NCBI GenBank assembly: GCA_018828125.1
Contig: JAHJWB010000019.1
Span: 186,001 to 250,000 of the forward strand
Origin: Gammaproteobacteria bacterium
GTDB taxonomy: Bacteria; Pseudomonadota; Gammaproteobacteria; Burkholderiales; Burkholderiaceae_C
Reading direction: 5' to 3'
Length of the DNA stretch: 64,000 nt
Each line of letters begins with the position of its first letter. Position 1 is the stretch's first letter. Positions 9,256-18,466 of the stretch are shown piece by piece. Below the pieces are notes generated by a model, which was not told the origin of the DNA, ran no database searches, and saw only the letters and a list, made by a program, of their open reading frames with translations. Both the position numbers and the translations under genes were made by a program.

Positions 9256-9816
9256 ATGCCCTCCACCCCTCCCACCCGGCCCGCAGCCAACGCAGCGCCG
9301 TCGGTGCCACCGGCCCCAGCCGAACCCCGCGCACTGCGCCTTGAAGACTGGCTCACGGTGCTGGTGATGGCGGCATTGGCCCTCATCACGTTTGTCAATG
9401 TGCTGGTGCGTTATTTCACCAACTCGTCGTTTGCCTGGACGGAAGAAATCTCGGTGTTTCTGATGATCGTTCTGGCCCTTGTAGGTGGGTCCGCCGCCGT
9501 GGCACGCGACCGCCACATCCGCATCGAGTTCTTTACCGAAAGCGGTTCAGCCCGGCGCCGGCGGGTGCTGGCCCAACTGGGCGGCTTGATGGTGGCGCTG
9601 CTGTTTGCGCTGATTGCCGTGCTCAGCGCGCGGGTGGTGTGGGACGACATCCGTTTCGGCGAAACCTCCCCCGGCATCGGTGTGCCGCAGTGGTGGTATT
9701 CCATCTGGTTGCCGGTTTTCTCCGCACTGATCACCTTGCGCGCTCTGGGGCACTTTGTGCGCAGCGGACGCAAAACATTTGCCGACGACGCCACCGGCGG
9801 AGCCTCGGCGCCATGA
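9256..9816 (+). CDS. dctQ: TRAP transporter small membrane subunit
   Basis: The 186-residue DctQ-type subunit joins the binding protein to the large permease of a sodium-driven TRAP transporter. It has four hydrophobic segments, with the conserved VNVLVRYFTNSSFAWTEEIS region after the first and RDRHIRIEFFTE after the second. A Pro/Ala-rich cytoplasmic leader of about 35 residues precedes the first helix. Its stop overlaps the dctM start by four bases (ATGA). Confidence 0.93.
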   Translation: MPSTPPTRPAANAAPSVPPAPAEPRALRLEDWLTVLVMAALALITFVNVLVRYFTNSSFAWTEEISVFLMIVLALVGGSAAVARDRHIRIEFFTESGSARRRRVLAQLGGLMVALLFALIAVLSARVVWDDIRFGETSPGIGVPQWWYSIWLPVFSALITLRALGHFVRSGRKTFADDATGGASAP

Positions 9817-11111
9817 CCGCCGCGCTGTTGTTTGTCGCGTTTGTGGCGTTGATGCTGGCGGGCGTTCCCATTGGCGCAGCGCTGGGCTTGGCGGGCGCTG
9901 CGGCCATTGCGGTGGCCAATGCCGATTCGCAGTGGTTTGGCCTGCTGGCGGTGCCGCAGAACTTCTTCGCGGGCCTGGGCAAATACCCGCTGCTGGCGAT
10001 TCCGATGTTTGTGCTGGTGGGCTCAATCTTCGACCGGTCGGGCGTAGCGCTGCGGCTGGTCAATCTCGCCGTATCCATCGTGGGGCGTGGCCCCGGCATG
10101 CTGCCGCTGGTGGTGGTGGCCGTGGCGATGTTTCTGGGCGGCATTTCAGGCTCCGGCCCTGCAACCGCAGCCGCTGTGGGCGGCGTGATGATCGTGGCGA
10201 TGTCGCGTGCAGGTTACCCGGCACCGTTTTCCGCCGCGGTAGTGGGCGCGGCGGCGTCCATCGACATTTTGATTCCGCCATCGGTGGCGTTCATTGTGTA
10301 TTCGGTGCTGGTGCCCGGCGCCTCGGTGCCTGCGTTGTTTGCGGCCGGCATGATCCCGGGCATTCTGGCGGGTCTGGCGCTGATCGTGCCCGCAGTCTGG
10401 CTGTCCCGCCGCCATGGCATGGGTACCCACGAAATGCACCAGCCCCGCCCCGCGTTCTGGAAGAGCCTGCGCGAAGCCTCGTGGGGCCTCGCAGCGCCTG
10501 TGCTCATTTTGGGCGGCATGCGCGCCGGCTGGTTCACCCCCACCGAAGCAGCCGTGGTGGCCGTGTTCTACGGCCTGTTTGTGGGCATGGTCGTGCACCG
10601 CACGATCAGCGTACGCGATCTGTTCCCCATCCTGCGTGAATCTGGCGAGCTTTCGGCCGTGATCTTGCTGGTGGTGTCGCTGGCGGGGATTTTTGCGTTT
10701 TCGCTGTCCACCCTGGGGGTGATCGACCCCATCACCCGCGCCATCGTGGGCTCGGGCCTGGGTGAATACGGCGTGCTGGCTTTGCTGATACTGCTGCTCA
10801 TCATCACCGGCATGTTCCTGGATGGGATCTCCATCTTCCTGATTTTTGTGCCGCTGATGGCACCCATCATGCAGCACTACCAGTGGGACCCTGTGTGGTT
10901 TGGCGTGCTGCTGACGCTGAACGTGGCATTGGGCCAATTCACTCCGCCCATGGCCGTGAACCTGATGGTGTCCAGCCGCATTGCAGGGGTGCGCATCGAG
11001 CAAACCTCGCGTTGGGTGGGCTGGTTTCTGGTGGCCATGTGCATGGTCATGCTGGCCGTGGTCATCTGGCCCCCACTGGCGCTGTGGCTGCCCCAACGCC
11101 TGGGCTACTGA
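9813..11111 (+). CDS. dctM: TRAP transporter large permease subunit
   Basis: The 432-residue DctM protein is the transport channel of the TRAP system. It is almost entirely hydrophobic, with about a dozen segments and the family motifs GGISGSGPATAAAVGGVMI, GYPAPFSAAVVGAAAS and LNVALGQFTPPMAVNL. The start at 9813 overlaps the dctQ stop; the frame that opens 58 codons earlier runs inside dctQ and is rejected. Confidence 0.95.
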   Translation: MTAALLFVAFVALMLAGVPIGAALGLAGAAAIAVANADSQWFGLLAVPQNFFAGLGKYPLLAIPMFVLVGSIFDRSGVALRLVNLAVSIVGRGPGMLPLVVVAVAMFLGGISGSGPATAAAVGGVMIVAMSRAGYPAPFSAAVVGAAASIDILIPPSVAFIVYSVLVPGASVPALFAAGMIPGILAGLALIVPAVWLSRRHGMGTHEMHQPRPAFWKSLREASWGLAAPVLILGGMRAGWFTPTEAAVVAVFYGLFVGMVVHRTISVRDLFPILRESGELSAVILLVVSLAGIFAFSLSTLGVIDPITRAIVGSGLGEYGVLALLILLLIITGMFLDGISIFLIFVPLMAPIMQHYQWDPVWFGVLLTLNVALGQFTPPMAVNLMVSSRIAGVRIEQTSRWVGWFLVAMCMVMLAVVIWPPLALWLPQRLGY

Positions 11112-11204
11112 CCACCCTAACAAATAACCCGCGCAGACGCCCGATTTTTTCTGCTGAGTTAGCCGCCAAACCTGGCACCCATTTCTATAAAGGAGACTGA
11201 AACC

Positions 11205-12239
11205 ATGAAACTGCGTACCTTTTTGACTTCTGCTGTGGCCGCGGCCGCCGCCCTGGCCTTCACCGCTCCCGCTGCGCTGGCACAAACCGCCTATAAGAGC
11301 GAATACCGCATGTCCCTCGTACTGGGCACCGCGTTCCCCTGGGGCAAGGGCGGCGAGCTGTGGGCCAACAAGGTGCGCGAGCGCACCAACGGCCGCATCA
11401 ACATCAAGCTGTACCCCGGCGTGTCGCTGATCCAGGGCGATCAGACGCGCGAATTCAGCGCGCTGCGCCAGGGCGTGATCGACATGGCCGTGGGCTCCAC
11501 CATCAACTGGTCGCCCCAGGTCAAGCAGCTCAACCTGTTCTCGCTGCCTTTCCTGTTCCCCGACTATGCTGCCGTGGACGCGGTGACGCAGGGCGACGTG
11601 GGCAAGAGCATCTTCGCCACGCTGGACAAGGCGGGCGTGGTGCCGCTGGCATGGGGCGAAAACGGCTACCGCGAAATCTCCAACTCCAAGAAGGCGATCA
11701 AGAGCCCTGAAGACCTCAAGGGCCTGAAGATTCGTGTGGTGGGATCGCCGCTGTTCCTCGATACCTTCACCGCGCTGGGCGCCAACCCCACGCAGATGAG
11801 CTGGGCCGACGCACAACCCGCGTTTGCCAGCGGCGCCGTGGACGGCCAGGAAAACCCGTTGTCCATCTTCACCGCCGCCAAGCTGCACAGCGTGGCGCAA
11901 AAGCACATCACGCTGTGGGGCTACGTGAACGACCCGCTGATTTTTGTGGTCAACAAGGACATCTGGGCATCCTGGACGCCAGCTGACCGCGAGATCGTGA
12001 AGCAGGCCGCCATTGATGCCGGCAAAGAAGAAATCGCCATTGCCCGCAAAGGCGTGATCGAAGCCGACAAGCCCCTGCTCAAGGACATTGGCGCTTTGGG
12101 CGTGACCGTGACCCAGTTGAGCCCCGCCGAACGCGCGGCCTTTGTGAAGGCCACGCGCCCCGTGTACGACAAGTGGAAGAGCCAGATCGGCGCGGATCTG
12201 GTGACATCGGCCGAGAAGGCGATTGCAGCGCGCAAGTAA
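11205..12239 (+). CDS. dctP: TRAP transporter periplasmic binding protein
   Basis: The 344-residue DctP/TAXI-like receptor captures an organic acid for DctQM. It has a signal peptide ending ..APAALAQ at about residue 27. The conserved arginine that binds a substrate carboxylate lies in DLKGLKIRVVGS, and the DGQENPLSI motif follows. AAGGAG precedes the ATG. The gene lies about 90 bp behind dctM and is closed by a strong terminator. The substrate (C4-dicarboxylate, keto acid or sialic-type acid) cannot be read from the sequence. Confidence 0.93.
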   Translation: MKLRTFLTSAVAAAAALAFTAPAALAQTAYKSEYRMSLVLGTAFPWGKGGELWANKVRERTNGRINIKLYPGVSLIQGDQTREFSALRQGVIDMAVGSTINWSPQVKQLNLFSLPFLFPDYAAVDAVTQGDVGKSIFATLDKAGVVPLAWGENGYREISNSKKAIKSPEDLKGLKIRVVGSPLFLDTFTALGANPTQMSWADAQPAFASGAVDGQENPLSIFTAAKLHSVAQKHITLWGYVNDPLIFVVNKDIWASWTPADREIVKQAAIDAGKEEIAIARKGVIEADKPLLKDIGALGVTVTQLSPAERAAFVKATRPVYDKWKSQIGADLVTSAEKAIAARK

Positions 12240-12249
12240 CGATTACTTC

Positions 12250-12300
12250 AAAAAAGTGAGCTGCTAGCGCTTACTAAATAAGCGCTAGCAGCTCTTTTTA
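12250..12300. terminator. bidirectional terminator made from the dispersed repeat
   Basis: A perfect 16-bp stem (GAGCTGCTAGCGCTTA, 12258-12273, and its complement 12279-12294) with a CTAAA loop is followed by TTTTTA on the plus strand. On the minus strand a T-run follows after three bases. It ends dctP and probably also the convergent MazG-PIN gene. The stem is a copy of the CTAGCGCTT repeat. Confidence 0.92.
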
Positions 12301-12301
12301 C

Positions 12302-13942
12302 TTAGAACTTAGGATAGGTGACGCCCTTGCCATCGGGCGACACAACCACGTCCCTGCGGGCCTCCAACAAGGCGCACACCTGCTGCGCTATGGACTTCGG
12401 ATCGGCGGCCTTGGTGGCATGCGTCTCGATGAACTTGAGCAGACCCGCTCGGCGCGTGGGCTTGTTCTTGGGCATCTTTCCCAAGCTGCCGAGCACGGCT
12501 TTGGCCACCTGGGCCGCCGTGGGCTTTGGTATAGCTTTAGGTACTGCGGGTGTTGCTGCTTTCTTCGCGGCGGTCTTCTTTGCGGGAACTGGCGCCGCTG
12601 CAGGCGAAGGAGGAAAACTCACCACATTTCTCTTGATCGCCACCCGCTTCTGCGCTTGGAGTTGCGCCAGTACTTGAGTGACGCGGGGCGCTTGCCCGCT
12701 GGTCTCTCCCAAGTGGTACTGAAGCAGAACCAGAAGTTCTTCTTTTTGTGCCGGGCGCTTGGCGGGAGCCAGCCCATCCAGGAACTGAGCCAGTCGCTGC
12801 ACGTCCTGACGCGTGGCTTTGGCACTTGCCTCTGTCTTCGCCTTGGCAGGCACCTCGACCACAACTGTTGGCAATGGTTGCGCTACAGGCGTTGGGGCGG
12901 CTGGAGATTGGATAGCACGTACCAGCGCAGCGGTCGAACGAGGCGTGTCAACCGCTGCCCGCCCCAGCCCCAAGGGGCGATCTCGCAACAGTTGACTCGC
13001 ACGGCAAGCCAGGCCCGGCTTATCCATCACCGGCTCGTTAATCAGAGACTCCATGAAAGCCTCCAAGTCGGCGGGCCTCCCTCTCCCTGCAGTAGACATA
13101 GCGCGCAACTGCACAATCGCGCGCCATGCAATTTGCGCAGCAGACGGGGCAATTAGCTGCACAGGCGAGTAGACAGGTTTGAGGGCAAGCGTCGGCTTAG
13201 CTACCGCAGCCTTGACTTTACGCTTCACAGAGGTCGCAACGACTGGCGGCGACTGTCTGCGAAATGAGACCCGCCGCGCGTCGAACCCCAATCCACAAGC
13301 ATGCTCCAGCATGGGGTCGTAGCCGGTGTCATTCGACACCACAACGAACCGCTCGTGCGGCTGCCGGGCCGAGATGTAGCCTATGTAGTAACTCAGTTGA
13401 AAGTCCAGAGCATTCTTCTTGTTGAGACCCGGTCGGGGAACCAAAGCGACCTTGCTGGCGCCATACGCTAGGCGGTGGCTCGATGCTTCCACTTTCTGCT
13501 GGGGGCCATGAAAAATCCAGACATCCGTCCCTTCGGGCACCAGAGCGCGCAGCTCTTCCCCGCGCGGCTGCACATTTTCCCAGTCGATGAGCAGATGTCC
13601 CTTCGGTCCGGGCGCTGGTTTCTCGGGGTGCTTGGCCGGGTGTTTTTCTGCGTTCTTGCGCAGTTTCTGCTCCACGGCTTCTTCTACATCTACGCCCGTG
13701 CGATCCGCCAGTTGCAGCAGGTACAGCAGCACGTCAGCGATCTCATCGCCCACCCGCTCCTTGTCTGCGGCATCCCGCGTGAGAGTGTTCGATTGCTCTG
13801 TGGTCAGCCACTGGAAAAGCTCCAGCAATTCCGCCGATTCCACCATCAGTGCCATCGCCAGATTCTTGGGCGAGTGGAAAGGTTGCCAATCGCGCGCGGC
13901 AGCAAAGTCGCGCAGGCGCGCTTGCAGGGCTTTCAAATCCAT
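12302..13942 (-). CDS. fusion of MazG-type nucleotide pyrophosphohydrolase and PIN-like nuclease domain
   Basis: This is a 546-residue multidomain protein. Residues 1-100 are an all-alpha NTP pyrophosphohydrolase of the MazG / dCTPase (RS21-C6) type, with the metal-binding pattern E35xxE38 and E67xxD70 (VESAELLE, GDEIADVLLYLLQ). After a Pro/Lys linker, about residues 114-230 form a PIN-like domain with LLIDWENVQP (D120), NALDFQLSYYIGY (D180) and VVSNDTGYDPML (D205, D209), the acidic residues expected of a metal-dependent RNase. The rest is Ala/Lys/Pro-rich and carries two clear copies, and perhaps a third weaker copy, of a unit of about 65 residues ending in a short beta-like segment, suggestive of winged-helix nucleic-acid binding. 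The gene stands alone and is bracketed by two copies of the dispersed repeat. Function is not established; nucleotide or RNA surveillance or phage defence are inferences. Confidence 0.85.
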   Translation of the reverse strand: MDLKALQARLRDFAAARDWQPFHSPKNLAMALMVESAELLELFQWLTTEQSNTLTRDAADKERVGDEIADVLLYLLQLADRTGVDVEEAVEQKLRKNAEKHPAKHPEKPAPGPKGHLLIDWENVQPRGEELRALVPEGTDVWIFHGPQQKVEASSHRLAYGASKVALVPRPGLNKKNALDFQLSYYIGYISARQPHERFVVVSNDTGYDPMLEHACGLGFDARRVSFRRQSPPVVATSVKRKVKAAVAKPTLALKPVYSPVQLIAPSAAQIAWRAIVQLRAMSTAGRGRPADLEAFMESLINEPVMDKPGLACRASQLLRDRPLGLGRAAVDTPRSTAALVRAIQSPAAPTPVAQPLPTVVVEVPAKAKTEASAKATRQDVQRLAQFLDGLAPAKRPAQKEELLVLLQYHLGETSGQAPRVTQVLAQLQAQKRVAIKRNVVSFPPSPAAAPVPAKKTAAKKAATPAVPKAIPKPTAAQVAKAVLGSLGKMPKNKPTRRAGLLKFIETHATKAADPKSIAQQVCALLEARRDVVVSPDGKGVTYPKF

Positions 13943-13967
13943 GACGGTCCCTCCATCACCGCTATTC

Positions 13968-14012
13968 TTATAGCTACTAGCGCTTATCCATCAAGCGCTA
14001 GCGGCTGTTTTT
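13968..14012. repeat. CTAGCGCTT repeat upstream of the MazG-PIN gene
   Basis: Arms CTAGCGCTT (13977-13985) and AAGCGCTAG (13993-14001) with a 7-nt loop, then GCGGCTGTTTTTATT. It separates the MazG-PIN start from the dehydrogenase stop and may leave the MazG-PIN gene as its own transcription unit. Confidence 0.9.
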
Positions 14013-14020
14013 ATTCAGTT

Positions 14021-14953
14021 TCACACCGGCGACACCGGCGCCTCGCCCGCAAAGTGCCGGCGTGCGTTCTCTACAAACCGGTCCACCGATGCCTGGACCG
14101 CTTCGGGCGACCAGCCTGCCACGTGCGGGGTCAGCACCACGGAGTCCAGGTCCAGCAGCTCGGCGGGTGGCGCAGGCTCACTTTCGTACACATCCAGGCC
14201 CGCACCGGCGACGCGGCCGTCCTTCAGGGCCTGGGCCAATGCCTGGGTATCGATCACGCTGCCTCGCGCGATGTTGACCACGTAGCCGCGCGGGCCCAGG
14301 GCGTTGAGCACCGCCGCTTTGACCATGTGATGCGTGCCAGCGCCGCCCGGTGTGGCCACGACCAGAAAGTCTGCCCACTCGGCCAGCGCGGTCACGTCTG
14401 CAAAGTAGCGGTGCGGCACGTCTGTGCGGGCGCTGCGATTGTGGTAGCCCACCTCCATCTCAAAGCCCAGGGCGCGCTGCGCGATCTTTTTGCCGATGGT
14501 GCCCAGGCCGATGATGCCGAGGCGCCTGTGCGACACATTGGGCGGCAGCGGCAGGGCCGTGCGCCATACGCCATCGCGGGTGAGCTGGTCAAGCTTGGGG
14601 ATGCCACGCACCGCGGCAATCAGCAGACCCCAGGCGTGGTCCGCCACGCAGTCATCGTTGGTGCCCGCCCCGTTCGCCACCACAATGCCGCGCGCCTTGG
14701 CGTGCTGCACGGCGATGTTCTCGTACCCGGCGCCGAGCGCGCAGATGAGCGCCAACTGGGGCAGCGCGTCGATCTGCGCGGCGCTCAGCCCGGTGGAACC
14801 AATGGTCAGCACGCACGTGATGCGCGGGCCGTACGTGGCAATGGCCGCTGCGGCTTGGGCGGCATCGGGCGCGTAAATCAGGTCGAACGATTGCGACAAC
14901 TGGGCGCAGTGGTCATCAGACAGAAACATGAGGGCGAGGAGAACTGGCTTCAT
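14021..14953 (-). CDS. D-isomer-specific 2-hydroxyacid dehydrogenase
   Basis: The 310-residue NAD(P)-dependent enzyme interconverts 2-keto acids and D-2-hydroxy acids. The Rossmann motif is GIIGLGTIGKKIAQ, and the catalytic triad residues are visible as Arg in NIARGSVID, Glu in GLDVYESEP and His in VLTPHVAGWS. It resembles the glyoxylate/hydroxypyruvate reductase group. The exact substrate is unknown. No good ribosome-binding site precedes the chosen ATG; the longer frame overlaps the ABC exporter gene and is not supported. Confidence 0.9.
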   Translation of the reverse strand: MKPVLLALMFLSDDHCAQLSQSFDLIYAPDAAQAAAAIATYGPRITCVLTIGSTGLSAAQIDALPQLALICALGAGYENIAVQHAKARGIVVANGAGTNDDCVADHAWGLLIAAVRGIPKLDQLTRDGVWRTALPLPPNVSHRRLGIIGLGTIGKKIAQRALGFEMEVGYHNRSARTDVPHRYFADVTALAEWADFLVVATPGGAGTHHMVKAAVLNALGPRGYVVNIARGSVIDTQALAQALKDGRVAGAGLDVYESEPAPPAELLDLDSVVLTPHVAGWSPEAVQASVDRFVENARRHFAGEAPVSPV

Positions 14954-15081
14954 GGGGATGGACAGATCAGGGAGAAATAAGAAAACTGAAGAAGAGACCA
15001 GCGCGGTGCCGTTACGGAGATGATCCGCAAGGGCAGCCCCTCTGATGACCACACCGAGGCGCGAGGCAAACGCTGGTTCGC

Positions 15082-16917
15082 TCACCCTCCATCACTTTGC
15101 TGCAACGCCCACATGCTGGCGTACCGGCCGCTCTGGGCCAGCAGTTGGGCATGTGTGCCACGCTCGATGATGCGACCGGAATCCATGACCAGAATTTCAT
15201 GGGCGTCCACCACCGTCGACAGGCGGTGCGCAATGAGCAACGTGGTCTTGTTCTGCGCGGCGCTTTTCAGCTCGGCCTGAATGGCGCGCTCGTTGGCGGA
15301 GTCCAGCGCCGACGTGGCTTCGTCAAAGATCAGGATGGGCGGGTTCTTGAGCAAGGTGCGGGCAATCGCCACGCGCTGCTTTTCGCCACCCGACAGCTTG
15401 AGCCCGCGCTCGCCCACCATGGTGGCGTAGCCCTTGGGAGTGCTGGCAATGAAGTCGTGGATGCGCGCAGACTGGGCTGCCGCCTCCACCTCGGCCTGGC
15501 TGGCACCAGTGCGGCCGTAGGCAATGTTGTAGGCCACGGTGTCGTTGAACAGCACGGTGTCTTGCGGCACGATGCCAATCGCCTGACGCACACTGGCTTG
15601 CGTCACGCTGCGGATCTCTTGTCCTGCAATCGTGATGCGCCCTTGTTGAATGTCATAAAACCGGAACAGCAGCCGTGCCAGGGTCGACTTGCCGGAGCCC
15701 GATGGTCCGACCACGGCCACCGTCTTGCCCGCAGGGATCTCGAAGCTGATGCCCTGCAGAATGGGCCGGCCCGTGCTCAGGTCGTTGCCCTTGCGGGTTT
15801 CGTAGGCAAAGTGCACGTCCTCAAACCGCACCGTGGGTTGGTCCAGCCCCGCCAGCGGCACCGCTCCGGGGGCATCGGCCACCTCGCGCTCCTTGTCCAT
15901 CAGCGTGAACATCTTGTCCAGATCGGTCAGGCTCTGTTTAATCTCGCGGTAGATCACGCCCAGGAAGTTGAGCGGTATGTACAGCTGGATCATGAAGGCG
16001 TTGACCATGACCAGATCGCCCAGCGTCATGCGGCCGTCGACCACGCCCTGCGTGGCACGCCACAGCACGGCCACCAGCCCCACGGCAATGATGAGCTGCT
16101 GCCCCGTGTTGAGCACGGACAGCGTGGTCTGGCTTTTGAGGCGCGCGCGGCGCAGGCGCTCCAGGCTTTCGTCGTACCGCGCTGCCTCAAAACCTTCGTT
16201 GTTGAAGTATTTGACGGTTTCGTAGTTGAGCAGCGAGTCAACGGCCTTGGTGTGCGCCGCCGAATCAAACTCGTTGGCCTCGCGGCGAAACTGGGTGCGC
16301 CACTCGGTCACCAGCACCGTGAAGGTGATGTAGAACGCCAGCGCCGCCAGCGTGATCCAGGCAAACCAGGCGTCGAACTTGACAGCCAGCACCGACAGCA
16401 CCAACGCCACCTCGATCAGCGTGGCACCGATGTTGAAGAGCGTGAACGAGATCAACGACTCGATCCCGCGCACGCCGCGCTCGATGTCGCGCGTCATGCC
16501 ACCGGTTTGGCGCTCCAGATGAAACCGCAGGCTTAAAGCGTGCAGGTGCTGAAACGTCTGCAGCGCAATCGAGCGCGCGGCCCCCTGCGTGGCCTTGGCA
16601 AACACCAGCTCGCGCAGTTCGGTGAACAGCGAGGTGGACAGGCGCAACGCGCCATACGCCAGTAGCAAACCAATCGGGACCACCAGCAGCGTGGCCGGGT
16701 CGCCGGGCTTGAAGTTCATCGCGTCCACCAGCGTCTTGAGCAGCAGGGGCACGCTGACATTGGCCAGCTTGGCGCCCACCATGAACACAATCGCGGCGAT
16801 CACGCGCCACTTGTACTGCCACAGGTAAGGCAGCAGCCGGCTCAGAGTCGCCCAATCGGACTTTGCGGGCGCGGGGTTGCCGGGGCTCGGGGGGGCGGTT
16901 TCGCCAAGGTGGCGCAT
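15082..16917 (-). CDS. Atm1-type ABC exporter (fused permease-ATPase)
   Basis: The 611-residue half-transporter has a six-helix membrane domain (about residues 30-320) followed by an ATPase domain. NYETVKYFNNEGFEAARYDES and TGGMTRDIERGVRGI are characteristic of the Atm1/HMT group that exports glutathione conjugates or glutathione-metal complexes. The ATPase has [14 protein letters not shown], signature LSGGEKQRVAIAR and Walker B ILIFDEATSALD. It works as a homodimer in the inner membrane. The ATG at 16917 is used; the frame begins three codons earlier at a TTG. It is divergent from a thioesterase gene. Confidence 0.93.
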   Translation of the reverse strand: MRHLGETAPPSPGNPAPAKSDWATLSRLLPYLWQYKWRVIAAIVFMVGAKLANVSVPLLLKTLVDAMNFKPGDPATLLVVPIGLLLAYGALRLSTSLFTELRELVFAKATQGAARSIALQTFQHLHALSLRFHLERQTGGMTRDIERGVRGIESLISFTLFNIGATLIEVALVLSVLAVKFDAWFAWITLAALAFYITFTVLVTEWRTQFRREANEFDSAAHTKAVDSLLNYETVKYFNNEGFEAARYDESLERLRRARLKSQTTLSVLNTGQQLIIAVGLVAVLWRATQGVVDGRMTLGDLVMVNAFMIQLYIPLNFLGVIYREIKQSLTDLDKMFTLMDKEREVADAPGAVPLAGLDQPTVRFEDVHFAYETRKGNDLSTGRPILQGISFEIPAGKTVAVVGPSGSGKSTLARLLFRFYDIQQGRITIAGQEIRSVTQASVRQAIGIVPQDTVLFNDTVAYNIAYGRTGASQAEVEAAAQSARIHDFIASTPKGYATMVGERGLKLSGGEKQRVAIARTLLKNPPILIFDEATSALDSANERAIQAELKSAAQNKTTLLIAHRLSTVVDAHEILVMDSGRIIERGTHAQLLAQSGRYASMWALQQSDGG

Positions 16918-17047
16918 GGGGGACAATTCCAGGTGTTGTTGTTATTACCGACCCGGCTGTTGCCAAGGTGGTTTTGCAGGGCCCGAGCCCCGCGCAAAAC
17001 CCATGGTTCCTGGAGGATTGGCTCAGCCCCAAACCGAGATTGTGCCC

Positions 17048-17467
17048 ATGTCTGCGATTTTCAGCCCGCCCCCCGCCGCATTACCCACCGACAAGGAACT
17101 GGTGCTCAAGGTCATCCCCATGCCGGCAGACACCAACGGCAACGGCGACATCTTCGGTGGCTGGGTGATGGCGCAGGTCGACCTGGCCGGGTCCGTACTG
17201 CCCGCGCGCTACATCCAGGGCCGCATGGCCACGGTGGCGGTCAATGAATTCATCTTCAAACAGCCCGTGCGCGTGGGCGACATCCTGTCGTTCTTCTCGG
17301 CCATCACGCGCGTGGGCAACACCTCCGTCACCGTCGAGGTGGAGGTGTATGCGGAGCGTTTTTCGGCGCAGGGGCAGTACGTGAAAGTGACCGAGGCGCG
17401 CCTGACCTACGTGGCCATAGACGAACAAGGCCGGCCACGGCCTGTGCCCCGCCGCACCGCTGCCTGA
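17048..17467 (+). CDS. acyl-CoA thioesterase, YciA family
   Basis: The 139-residue hotdog-fold protein hydrolyses acyl-CoA esters. The YciA signature DTNGNGDIFGGWVMAQVD carries the catalytic aspartate, and TVAVNEFIFKQPVRVGD and VEVEVYAER complete the fold. The family acts on short- to long-chain acyl-CoAs in the cytoplasm. The ATG at 17048 matches the family start. The upstream frame reads through the divergent promoter and is not used. Confidence 0.92.
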   Translation: MSAIFSPPPAALPTDKELVLKVIPMPADTNGNGDIFGGWVMAQVDLAGSVLPARYIQGRMATVAVNEFIFKQPVRVGDILSFFSAITRVGNTSVTVEVEVYAERFSAQGQYVKVTEARLTYVAIDEQGRPRPVPRRTAA

Positions 17468-17491
17468 TAACGCGAATGCGCGCTCAGAGCG

Positions 17492-18466
17492 TCACTGAGT
17501 CGGCGTTGGCATTGGCGCACTCGGCTGCAGCACTGCGCCGCTGGCCGTAAGGCCCACCAAGCCCAGCAAGGTGCCGCGGGCTACCTGCTCACGCACGCCA
17601 GGGTTGAGCTGCGCCAGCAGGTTATGCACGCTGGCGTACTTCATATCGTCGCTGGCGGCAGACCGCTGGCTGACATCCGTCCCCACCAGAAAACGCCCAG
17701 GCATGGCTTCGATGATCTGCAGCCATTCGGGCCAGACGCGCTCACCGTCGAGCAGGATGGTGTAGTCCGGCGAACGCGGGTGGCTGGGCCACGTGCGGGC
17801 ACTCAGCTCGTAATACAGGTTGGGATGGCGCTCCAGCATGCGCCGCGCCAGGAAGAGTGGTGTGTAACCACCGTGCGCCCAGATCACAGGCACGTCGGCA
17901 TAGCGCTTCAACAGTTGCTCCAGGTCGGCCATGCGTGTGGATTCCACATGCACCATCACCGGCACCTTGTGCTTGCGCGCAAGGTCCATGATGCCGGTCA
18001 TGGTTGGGCCGAGTACGCCGAAATCCGTTTCCGGGAAGCCACCCGACGGGAAGTGGACAGCCGATATCTCGCCAATGCCTTTGAAGAGCCCCGTGGCCAA
18101 CAAGCCATCGAGTTGCGCCAGCAGCGAGGCGCTGTCACCCTCCCACTGAGGCCGGTACGCCGTGCGCTCGGGCGAAATGGATGCAAACGGAATCAGCACA
18201 CCCGGGTGGTTGCGCGCGGCCTCGGCCACGGAATCATTGGAGCTGCGGCCGCCCCAGAAGACCACCGCATGGCTAGCCCCCCAGCGCTGCATCAGTGCCA
18301 CTTGCATGCCCGAGTCGTTGAGGTGCACATGTGCGTCTGCGAACGGAATCCGCTGCGATGGCGCGTTGCTGGATGAACGCATGGCAGCCGACGGCGCGGG
18401 CATGGAACGAAGTGTGCGGACTTTCTCCAGTGCATCGCGCGGCTGCGCCGATGCACAAGCAGGCAC
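17492..18466 (-). CDS. amidohydrolase-type TIM-barrel protein with broken signal peptide
   Basis: The 324-residue frame has metal-binding DAHVHLND (about residues 43-50) near the start, then GEISAVHF, VMVHVESTRM, IWAHGGYTPLFL and a final GTDVSQRS aspartate, the layout of an amidohydrolase-2 / metal-dependent hydrolase. The frame opens at a weak GTG (VPACASAQP). Directly upstream and in frame, separated only by a TGA at 18476-18478, lies RRALTVVGI. Reading through would give a lipoprotein-like or Sec signal peptide. The protein was therefore probably exported in an ancestor and here may be unexported, poorly expressed or a pseudogene. The ATG at 18403 is another possible start. Confidence 0.75.
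   Translation of the reverse strand: MPACASAQPRDALEKVRTLRSMPAPSAAMRSSSNAPSQRIPFADAHVHLNDSGMQVALMQRWGASHAVVFWGGRSSNDSVAEAARNHPGVLIPFASISPERTAYRPQWEGDSASLLAQLDGLLATGLFKGIGEISAVHFPSGGFPETDFGVLGPTMTGIMDLARKHKVPVMVHVESTRMADLEQLLKRYADVPVIWAHGGYTPLFLARRMLERHPNLYYELSARTWPSHPRSPDYTILLDGERVWPEWLQIIEAMPGRFLVGTDVSQRSAASDDMKYASVHNLLAQLNPGVREQVARGTLLGLVGLTASGAVLQPSAPMPTPTQ

Noticed and set aside
8971..9516. N-terminal extension of the LysR regulator
   Set aside because: It runs through the divergent promoter and antisense to dctQ; LysR proteins begin at the helix-turn-helix.
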